A DNA stretch of 6,826 nucleotides from Acidimicrobiia bacterium. Its GTDB lineage: Bacteria > Actinomycetota > Acidimicrobiia > IMCC26256 > JAENVU01. The notes beneath the pieces are model-generated. The model saw only the letters and a list, made by a program, of their open reading frames with translations, made no database searches and was not told where the DNA came from. Numbering within the stretch: position 1 is the first letter of the stretch; every line of letters starts with the position of its first letter. The stretch spans positions 1-6,826 of the forward strand of contig JANYLF010000064.1 of the NCBI GenBank assembly GCA_025357995.1. The letters are read 5' to 3'. Position numbers and translations under genes: made by a program. This document shows positions 1 through 6,566 of this stretch, one piece after another.

Positions 1-3000
1 TACGCGCGCGGCGGCGATCTCCTCGCCTTCGGCGGCGACGCGCTCTGTCTCTTCTTCACCGAACCCGGCCACGAACTACGGGCGGCCGATACCGCGCTCC
101 AGCTGCAGCGCAATCTTCGCCGTCGGACTCCCGCCCACGCCGCAATCGGGCGCGTCTCGCTCGGAATGTCGATCGGTGCAGAGACCGGGCCGATCGAGTT
201 CCTCCGCGCGGGCGGCGCGCCGTTCGAGCATCTGGCGCTCGGACCTACCGTGAGCGCGACGCTCGGGTACGAAGGTACCGCGAGCCGCGGCCAGATTGTC
301 CTCGGTCCCCTGCTTGCATCGAAGTTGCCAAGCAACGCGGTTGACCACCGCGACGGCCACACCTACCTCGAGCGCGGCTCGCCAAGCGCAACAATCCCGG
401 AGCGTCAGGTGCGTCCGGTTCCATCAAGCGCGGTGCCCTCGTGGCTGCGGCGTGTCGTCGACGGTGGTGTCGAAGCCGAGCATCGCACCGCGACCATCGG
501 GTTCGTGAAGCTCCACGGAACCGACGACCTGATCACGACCCCCGAAGGCGTCGTGGCGATCGACGCGATCGTCCGCGAGCTGCAGGCGATCACCGAGCGG
601 TCCGGGGTCACGATGCTCGCACCGGACGTCTACCCGAACGCGGTCAAGATCCTCCTCGCGGCCGGCGTTCCGCTCGCGTCATCGGACGACACCGACCGTA
701 TGGTGGAAGCCGGGCGCGCGATCGCGGCGCTGCAATCACCGTTGGCAATCCACGTGGGCGTCAACCGCGGTCGGGTCTTCTCGTGCACCGTCGGGTCTGC
801 TCAACGTCGCACCTACACCGTGATGGGCGATGCCGTGAACCTCGCGGCTCGGCTCATGGCCCGGGCCGAACCGGGCACCGCGGTCGCGAGCGATACAACG
901 CTCGACGCAACTCGACGCGCCGTGGCACGCGTCCCGCTCGCACCGTTCATGGTCAAGGGCAAGAGTCAACCGATCGCGGCCTCTGAGATCGGGCCAACCC
1001 TCGCGGTCACCCCGCAGGCGACCAAGACCGTGATGGGTCGAGAACCCGAACTTGCCCTCCTCTCGGACCAATGGGACCGCGCGACGCGCGGATCGGGCGG
1101 GTCGGTGGAGGTCGTGGGCCCGGCCGGCATCGGCAAGTCCACCCTCCTGAGCGCCTTCCGAGCCGGCATCGACCCGACCTCCCTGTTCCTCGTGGAGGGT
1201 GGGCTCTACAGCCGTGGGAGTCCATACCGTGCCCTCATTCCGGCGCTGTTGGCTCGCGTCGGAATCGCGGAGTCGGATACGGAGTCGGCGCAAGGACACG
1301 CGCTCGTTGCTCAGCTCCGCGCCCAAGCGCCGCAACTCGTCCAGTGGTCCCCGCTCCTCGCGATCCCATTCGGGATCGAGCTGCCCCCAACCGCGGAGAC
1401 CTCAGTCATCGCGCCCGAGTTTCGGCGAGCACGCCTCGCGGATCTCTTCGTCGAACTCATGGACGTGCTCGCGCCCGAGCCGATGGTGATCCTCGTGGAG
1501 GACGCCCACTGGATCGACGACGCGTCGGCCGAGCTCCTCCAGACGTTGGTGACGGCCGCGGCCGATCGGCCGTGGCTCGTGGTCATCAGCCGTCGGCCCG
1601 ACGATGGTGGCGCGGAGTTCACCACCATCGATCACACGATTCGGCTCGGCGAACTCGACGAAACGAGTGCGCGGGAGCTCATCGCCGAGGTCGCATCCTC
1701 GCCAATCCCCGAGACGACCGTGCAAGCGCTCATCGCCCGCGCCGAAGGCAACCCACTCTTACTGGCCGAGCTGACGCGCGCCGCGGCGGCGGGTCGCGAC
1801 GTCGACGAACTCCCCGAGTCCGTCGAATCGCTAGCCGCGAGTGAGATCGACACATTGGCGCCGCGGGATCGCCGTGTACTGCGCCGCGCCGCGGTGCTCG
1901 GCGCGGCGTTTCCGGCGTCGATGTTGGAGGCGCTGGCCGGTCCGGAGTTCCGCGGGTTCGAACGACTTGATCGCTTTCTCGTCGTGGACGGCGACCGCAT
2001 CCGATTCCGCCACGCGTTGCTACGCGACGCGGCCTACGAGGGGCTGACGTACCGCGAACGATTGCAGCTCCACTCCGACACCGCGGCACGCATCGAGCTC
2101 GACGCCGGTGATCTCGCAATCGAAGTCGCGGAACTTCTGTCGCTCCATCATTTCCACGCGCACAATTGGGAACCCGCACTGCACTACAGCAACATTGCCG
2201 GTGACCGCGCCCGTTCGGATCTCGCACCGGTCGAGGCCGCTGCCTTCTATCGCCGCGCGCTCACCGCGGCCCGCCACGCGGCGGCATCGAGCGATACGCG
2301 TGTCGCGCTCGAGGAAGACCTCGCCGACCAACTCCAAAGATCTGCTCTGTATTCTGAGGCTCGGGACTCGCTGAGACGTGCCCGGCGGCTCACCCGCGAT
2401 CCGTTGACGACTGCTCGCCTGCTCCTCGCCGACGGTCAGATCGAAGAGTGTGTCGGACGGTACTCCCAAGCGCTCCGTCAGTACACCCGGGCTGATGCGG
2501 CAATGAAGTCATGTCGAGAGCCAGAACGTATTCCCTCATTCCGCGCGCAGCTCATCATCGAACGCGCCGGTATTCGGTATCGCCAGGGCCGCTACCGACT
2601 CTGCGCTTCGATGCTCGAGCGCGCGCTCAACACCGAATTAGCGGATGCATCACCGGCGCATCGAGGCCGCGCGTGCTACCTCCTCGACTCAGCGCTGTCG
2701 GATCTCGGTACTCCTAGGGATCACGAGTTTGCCTATCAGGCGATCGCATTGCTGCAGGAGGCCGGCGATCTCGCGGGGGAAGCATCGGTCTGGAACAACC
2801 TCGGCATAGAAGCCTACGAAGTCGACCACGACGTAGATGCCGCTCTCGACCACTACGAGCGTTGCGAACAACTCTCTCGGCGCGTGGGCGCGGTGTTCCA
2901 TGTAGCGACGGTTCGCAACAACATCGGAGAGATCCTGTCGGATCAGCGTCGATACGCGGAGGCCGAGCGATCCTTTCTCGACGCGCTTCGAATCTTCGAG

Positions 3001-3384
3001 GGGGCTCGGTACGCAATGGGTGTCGGGGTCGTCACCAGCAATCTTGGTCGGCTCGAGGTCCGGCGCGGTCGCCCGGAAGGTGCCAGCCAGATGTTCGACG
3101 ACGCCGCGCACACCTTCTCCGCCATCGGCGCCGCATCGTTCGGCCGTGAAGTCGAAGGCCGACGAGTCGAAATGTTGCTCGCGCTCGGCGACGCCGAGAA
3201 GGCACTGCAGTTGATCGAGTCCACGATTTCCGACGCCGACGCCCCTGGCGAACGCACCGCTCTCGGCGAATGGCTCGACGAACTCCTCACCCAAGCGCAA
3301 GCCGACATCACCGCTCGGCGACAGCCCGGCCGAGGAGCGCTCCAGCCTTGCAGAGGCGATCGCGGCGAACCGTCCGACCGGTAA
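1..3384 (+). CDS. Tandem class III cyclase / STAND-type ATPase / TPR signalling protein (5' end missing)
   Basis: The reading frame is open from the first base, so the gene starts upstream; 1127 residues are visible (numbered here from base 1). Residues 1 to about 105 are the end of a first class III cyclase domain: GGDLLAFGGDALCLFF carries a metal-site Asp at residue 13, and a degenerate GPTVSATLGYE segment follows (82-91). A second cyclase-like domain covers about 162-345, from ATIGFVKLHG to YTVMGDAVNLAAR, with Thr273, Asn280 and Arg284. An ATPase module follows: GREPEL (346), Walker A GPAGIGKST (373-381), Walker B VILVED (496-501), EGNPLLLAE (582-590) and FRHALLRDAAYEGL (669-682), all typical of MalT/AfsR-like STAND ATPases. 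About 775-1100 is TPR-like, clearest around WNNLGIEAYE and RNNIGEILSDQRRYAEAE. No membrane segment is seen, so it is probably cytosolic. The order resembles soluble adenylyl cyclase (ADCY10 type). cAMP synthesis is plausible but unproven; it could be a regulatory ATPase with a silent cyclase pair. Confidence 0.9.
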   Translation, partial: YARGGDLLAFGGDALCLFFTEPGHELRAADTALQLQRNLRRRTPAHAAIGRVSLGMSIGAETGPIEFLRAGGAPFEHLALGPTVSATLGYEGTASRGQIVLGPLLASKLPSNAVDHRDGHTYLERGSPSATIPERQVRPVPSSAVPSWLRRVVDGGVEAEHRTATIGFVKLHGTDDLITTPEGVVAIDAIVRELQAITERSGVTMLAPDVYPNAVKILLAAGVPLASSDDTDRMVEAGRAIAALQSPLAIHVGVNRGRVFSCTVGSAQRRTYTVMGDAVNLAARLMARAEPGTAVASDTTLDATRRAVARVPLAPFMVKGKSQPIAASEIGPTLAVTPQATKTVMGREPELALLSDQWDRATRGSGGSVEVVGPAGIGKSTLLSAFRAGIDPTSLFLVEGGLYSRGSPYRALIPALLARVGIAESDTESAQGHALVAQLRAQAPQLVQWSPLLAIPFGIELPPTAETSVIAPEFRRARLADLFVELMDVLAPEPMVILVEDAHWIDDASAELLQTLVTAAADRPWLVVISRRPDDGGAEFTTIDHTIRLGELDETSARELIAEVASSPIPETTVQALIARAEGNPLLLAELTRAAAAGRDVDELPESVESLAASEIDTLAPRDRRVLRRAAVLGAAFPASMLEALAGPEFRGFERLDRFLVVDGDRIRFRHALLRDAAYEGLTYRERLQLHSDTAARIELDAGDLAIEVAELLSLHHFHAHNWEPALHYSNIAGDRARSDLAPVEAAAFYRRALTAARHAAASSDTRVALEEDLADQLQRSALYSEARDSLRRARRLTRDPLTTARLLLADGQIEECVGRYSQALRQYTRADAAMKSCREPERIPSFRAQLIIERAGIRYRQGRYRLCASMLERALNTELADASPAHRGRACYLLDSALSDLGTPRDHEFAYQAIALLQEAGDLAGEASVWNNLGIEAYEVDHDVDAALDHYERCEQLSRRVGAVFHVATVRNNIGEILSDQRRYAEAERSFLDALRIFEGARYAMGVGVVTSNLGRLEVRRGRPEGASQMFDDAAHTFSAIGAASFGREVEGRRVEMLLALGDAEKALQLIESTISDADAPGERTALGEWLDELLTQAQADITARRQPGRGALQPCRGDRGEPSDR

Positions 3385-3387
3385 CCT
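3382..3387 (+). promoter_or_regulatory. Candidate -10 box of a leaderless glpD promoter
   Basis: TAACCT fits the actinobacterial -10 pattern TANNNT and ends 7 bases before the glpD ATG at 3395. That is the spacing expected when transcription starts at the start codon itself. It overlaps the TAA stop of the cyclase gene. No purine-rich ribosome binding site lies between the stop and the ATG, which fits leaderless translation. I see no good -35 hexamer at 16-18 bases upstream, so this is a candidate only. Confidence 0.35.
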
Positions 3388-3394
3388 TCCTCAG

Positions 3395-5008
3395 ATGTCC
3401 TTCGATCGCGCCGAGGCGCTGGCCCGGCTCGCCTCCGACGACTTCGACGTGCTCGTCATCGGTGGCGGTATCACGGGGTGTGGCGTCGCCCTCGACGCCG
3501 CCAGCCGCGGTCTCAAGGTGGCGCTCGTGGAGCGCGACGACTTCGCGAGCGGCACCTCGTCGAAGTCCTCCAAACTGGTACACGGCGGCCTGCGGTACCT
3601 GCAGCAGCGTGAGATCCGCCTCGTGTACGACGCTCTCCACGAACGTCAACGCGCCCTCAAGAACGCACCGCACCTCGTGCGCGTCCTTCCCTTCCTCATT
3701 CCAGTGTTGACCAAGGACGGCCTCATCAACCCGAAGATCGCCCGCGCGCTCGGATACGCAATGTGGATGTACGACGTCACCGGCGGTGCGCGCATCGGCA
3801 AGCTCCATCAACGCATCGACAAGCAGACGGCGCTCGCGCACATGCCCACCTTGCGCGCGCCGAACGTCGCTGCGGCGTACCTGTATTACGACGCGCAGAC
3901 TGACGACGCGCGGTACACCCTCACACTCGCGCGCACCGCGGCCGCGCACGGCGCGGTCCTCGCCAACCACACCGGCGCGATCGGCCTGCGCAAGGGTGCC
4001 GACGGCAAGGTGAACGGCGCGACGGTCACTGCTGACGGCGCCACGTTCGAGATCAACGCGCGCGCCGTGGTGAACGCGGCCGGTGTGTTCTCCGACGACG
4101 TCCGCGAGATGGACGAAGGCGTGCACCCGCACTCGATCCGTCCCGCGAAGGGCATTCACATCACCGTGCCCTGGGAGAAGGTCCGCAACGACATCGCCGC
4201 GATCGTTCCGGTCCCCAAGGACCGCCGTTCGATCTTCGTCGTTCCGTGGGGCGACTTCACGTACATCGGCACTACGGACACGGACTACGACGGTCCGATC
4301 GACGATCCGCAGTGCACGCCCGCCGACATTCAGTATCTGCTCGACGCGATGAACATGGCCCTGGCCGAACCGTTGACCGTCGACGACGTCGTTGGCACAT
4401 GGGCCGGGTTGCGGCCGCTCGTCACGGGCGGGACCGTAGGACAGAAGACCGCCGACCTCTCCCGTCGACACAAGGTCGCGTCGTCCGCGAGCGGTGTCGT
4501 CACCGTGACCGGTGGCAAGCTCACCACGTACCGCAAGATGGCCGAGGACACCACCGACGCAGTCGTGCGCGGGCTCGGTCGCAAACTTGCGTGTCGCACC
4601 AAGAAGATGCCGCTGCTCGGTGCGAGCGGATCCACCCCCGACGACGAGCACCTCGCGCGTCGCTACGGGAGCATGGCCACGCAGATCCTGACCCTCTCCG
4701 AGGCCCACGCGCTTGACGCGCCACTCGTGACCGGCCTTCCCTACCGTCGCGCCGAGGCGATCTACGCGGTGCGCGAGGAGATGGCGACCACCCTCGACGA
4801 CGTGTTGTCGCGCCGGACCCGCGCGCGGTTGCTCGGGCGCGACGCCACCGCGGCGGCGGCCGAAGATGTCGCCCGCCTCATCGCCCCCGAGCTCGGCTGG
4901 GACGAGGACCGCATCCGCAGCGAGGTCGACTCCTACCGCGCCGCTCTCGAACACGAACGCACGTCCGCCGGCCTAGAGCGAGCCCTCGACCGTTCCCTCG
5001 GCGCATAG
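3395..5008 (+). CDS. glpD: FAD-dependent glycerol-3-phosphate dehydrogenase
   Basis: This enzyme oxidises sn-glycerol 3-phosphate to dihydroxyacetone phosphate and passes electrons through FAD to the respiratory quinone pool, working as a peripheral protein on the inner face of the membrane. The 537 residues are a normal length for the family. The N-terminal FAD dinucleotide fold is at 18-46 (DVLVIGGGITGCG, closing with Glu46), followed by the family signature SSKSSKLVHGGLRYL (55-69). Residues matching active-site positions of E. coli GlpD are present: Arg67, Arg340 in GLRPL, an Arg in LSRRHK (357/358), and Lys375 in GGKLTTYRK. The C-terminal DAO_C helical domain is at about 450-520 (REEMATTLDDVLSRRTRA). 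The ATG at 3395 places the FAD fold near residue 18 as expected, and no ATG or GTG is seen in frame just upstream. It starts 10 bases after the cyclase stop and ends 25 bases before the AGPS-like gene. GlpD is better supported than GlpA of the anaerobic complex because no glpB or glpC follows. Confidence 0.95.
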   Translation: MSFDRAEALARLASDDFDVLVIGGGITGCGVALDAASRGLKVALVERDDFASGTSSKSSKLVHGGLRYLQQREIRLVYDALHERQRALKNAPHLVRVLPFLIPVLTKDGLINPKIARALGYAMWMYDVTGGARIGKLHQRIDKQTALAHMPTLRAPNVAAAYLYYDAQTDDARYTLTLARTAAAHGAVLANHTGAIGLRKGADGKVNGATVTADGATFEINARAVVNAAGVFSDDVREMDEGVHPHSIRPAKGIHITVPWEKVRNDIAAIVPVPKDRRSIFVVPWGDFTYIGTTDTDYDGPIDDPQCTPADIQYLLDAMNMALAEPLTVDDVVGTWAGLRPLVTGGTVGQKTADLSRRHKVASSASGVVTVTGGKLTTYRKMAEDTTDAVVRGLGRKLACRTKKMPLLGASGSTPDDEHLARRYGSMATQILTLSEAHALDAPLVTGLPYRRAEAIYAVREEMATTLDDVLSRRTRARLLGRDATAAAAEDVARLIAPELGWDEDRIRSEVDSYRAALEHERTSAGLERALDRSLGA

Positions 5009-5021
5009 CCGCAACCCCACG

Positions 5022-5027
5022 TATCCT
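5022..5027 (+). promoter_or_regulatory. Candidate -10 box of a leaderless promoter for the AGPS-like gene
   Basis: TATCCT fits TANNNT and ends 6 bases before the GTG at 5034, again the spacing of an actinobacterial leaderless transcript. It lies wholly in the 25-base gap after glpD. No convincing Shine-Dalgarno sequence lies before the GTG. A clear -35 hexamer is not visible. The match to the box before glpD (TANCCT in both) raises confidence a little. Confidence 0.4.
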
Positions 5028-5033
5028 CCGGGC

Positions 5034-6542
5034 GTGACGTCTTCTGGAGCTCCTACCCCACCGATCGCGATAGGTGTCGAGCCGGCCGAAGTGACCAGTC
5101 GGCTGGGCGGGACACATGTCACGCTCGATGCCGAGATGCTCGCGACCCTCCGGGCGACGGGCGCCGAAGTGCTCCTCGACCCCAGCGCCACCGCCGAGGC
5201 GAGCCGCGATTGGTGGCCGCTTGCGATGATTTGGGCCCGTGACGGCCAGGTGCCGGTGCAGGCCGCGGCCGTTGTCCGGCCCGCCAATGCCGAGCAGGTG
5301 AGCGCGATCCTTACCGCTTGCAACGACGCGCGGATTCCCGTGACTCCCGCCGCCGGGCGCAGCGGGGTGTGCGGCGCGAGCGTTCCACTCCACGGCGGTG
5401 TGATCCTCGACCTCACCGCGATGACCGGCATCGTCGGCATCGACCGCGAGTCGCTCGTCCTCGACGTCCTGCCCGGCACGTTCGGCACGTGGCTCGAAGA
5501 GACACTCCAAGCCGAGCACGGCGTGACCATCGGACACTGGCCGCAGTCGATCGACCTCTCGACCGTCGGTGGTTGGCTGGCGTGTCGCGGTGCCGGACAG
5601 ATGAGTACCCGCTACGGCAAGATCGAAGACATTGTCGTCGGTCTCGACGTGGTGCTCGCCGACGGTCGCATGATCTCCACCGGCGGTGCACCACGCGCGG
5701 CGGTCGGCCCCGAGCTCACCCAACTCTTCGTGGGATCGGAAGGCACCCTCGGCGTGATCACCGGCGCTCGGTTGCGCCTCCACCCGAAGGCGCCGACAGA
5801 GCGACGCGCCGCGTACGCGTTCACGAGCTTCGCTGCCGCCAACGACGCGTGCCGCCGGATCATGCATCGCGGGGCCACGCCCGCGGTCTTGCGCGTCTAC
5901 GACGCGATCGAATCCGACCGCTCGTATCAGACCGGTCCCGACGATCACCTGCTGCTCGTGCTCGACGAAGGTGACGAAACGATCATCGATGCGACGATGG
6001 CGATCGTCGCCGAAGAGTGCAAGGACGCCAAGCTCGCCGACGTGGAGTTCGTGGGTCGGTGGCTCGAACACCGCAATGAGGTCAGCGCGCTCGAAGCCCT
6101 CATCAGCCGCGACTACGTCCTCGACACCATGGAGATTTCGGCACCGTGGTCGTGCTGCTCCGCCATCTACGAAGCCGCGATCGCCGCGATCAAGGGGGTG
6201 CCGGCCACGATGGCGGTGAGCGCGCATCAGAGCCACTCATACATGGACGGCGCATGTATCTACTTCACCTTCGCCGGCCAGCCGCCCGTCGACGGGCGCG
6301 AGGCGTACTACCGCGCCGCGTGGGAAGCCGGAACGCGCGCCGTACTCGCGAACGGCGGCGCGCTCAGCCATCACCACGGTGTTGGCCTCAACCGATCGCG
6401 ATTCGTCCGTGATGCGCTCGGCCCCGCCTTCGATGTGCTCGCGGCCACGAAGCATGCGCTCGACCCGAACGGCATCCTCAACCCCGGCAAGCTCGGCTTG
6501 CCCGACCCGTGGGCCACCGACGGTCCCATCTGGCCCGACTGA
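5034..6542 (+). CDS. FAD-binding oxidoreductase, alkyldihydroxyacetonephosphate synthase-like
   Basis: This 502-residue flavoprotein of the VAO/PCMH superfamily has an FAD_binding_4 domain (about 74-213) and a FAD-oxidase C domain (about 256-487). Several segments match AGPS rather than GlcD or D-lactate dehydrogenases: GHWPQSIDLSTVGGW (167-181), YGKIEDIVV (194-202), GSEGTLGVIT (234-243), PAVLRVYD with Arg287, MEISAPW (366-372), HSYMDGACIYFTF with Tyr410, and LSHHHGVG with His446-448. In AGPS the Tyr, Arg and His of these segments act in replacing the acyl chain of acyl-DHAP with a fatty alcohol, a redox-neutral ether-forming reaction. The start GTG follows glpD by 25 bases; the first 35 or so residues are not recognisable, so an internal start is possible. 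Oddly, the FAD pyrophosphate loop reads PAAGRSGVCGA instead of the usual GGGTS form. Ether-lipid synthesis is one possibility; oxidation of another glycerol-derived or hydroxy-acid substrate is another. The family assignment is firm, the reaction is not. Confidence 0.85.
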   Translation: MTSSGAPTPPIAIGVEPAEVTSRLGGTHVTLDAEMLATLRATGAEVLLDPSATAEASRDWWPLAMIWARDGQVPVQAAAVVRPANAEQVSAILTACNDARIPVTPAAGRSGVCGASVPLHGGVILDLTAMTGIVGIDRESLVLDVLPGTFGTWLEETLQAEHGVTIGHWPQSIDLSTVGGWLACRGAGQMSTRYGKIEDIVVGLDVVLADGRMISTGGAPRAAVGPELTQLFVGSEGTLGVITGARLRLHPKAPTERRAAYAFTSFAAANDACRRIMHRGATPAVLRVYDAIESDRSYQTGPDDHLLLVLDEGDETIIDATMAIVAEECKDAKLADVEFVGRWLEHRNEVSALEALISRDYVLDTMEISAPWSCCSAIYEAAIAAIKGVPATMAVSAHQSHSYMDGACIYFTFAGQPPVDGREAYYRAAWEAGTRAVLANGGALSHHHGVGLNRSRFVRDALGPAFDVLAATKHALDPNGILNPGKLGLPDPWATDGPIWPD

Positions 6543-6556
6543 CCCACTCACTCCCC

Positions 6557-6560
6557 GGAG
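6557..6560 (+). promoter_or_regulatory. Shine-Dalgarno site of the FGGY kinase gene
   Basis: GGAG lies 6 bases before the ATG at 6567 and supports that start. It is the only clear ribosome binding site in the window; the two upstream genes lack one. It sits inside the inverted repeat CGGAGACTCCG (6556-6566). Confidence 0.6.
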
Positions 6561-6566
6561 ACTCCG

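Noticed and set aside
25..39. Ala in place of the usual Lys in the KFGGD motif as proof of a dead cyclase
   Set aside because: In C1-type halves of tandem cyclases the base-contacting Lys is supplied by the partner domain, so this change alone does not show loss of activity.
166..168. The ATG at 166 as the start of the cyclase gene
   Set aside because: The frame is open to base 1 and the upstream codons encode the conserved GGDLLAFGGDAL cyclase motif, so 166 is internal and the gene begins before the window.
2521..2760. Lower GC (about 55-57% in two hand-counted 60-base blocks, against about 70% in a glpD block) as a sign of inserted foreign DNA
   Set aside because: The dip lies inside an uninterrupted TPR-coding region and is gradual. 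Relaxed sequence constraint in TPR linkers explains it, and there are no repeats or mobile-element traces at its edges.
3308..4954. A 548-codon open frame on the minus strand, antisense to glpD
   Set aside because: Its translation is rich in Arg, Gly, Val and Asp with no recognisable fold. Such long antisense frames are common opposite high-GC genes. The plus-strand protein has clear GlpD motifs along its whole length.
5009..5033. A terminator between glpD and the AGPS-like gene
   Set aside because: The 25-base gap has no stem-loop followed by a T-rich run, and is too short to hold a terminator together with the candidate promoter box.
4878..6236. A 452-codon open frame on the minus strand, antisense to the AGPS-like gene
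   Set aside because: It is a low-information, Arg/Gly/His-rich product that crosses a gene boundary and overlaps two well-supported plus-strand genes. It is best explained as a GC-composition shadow.
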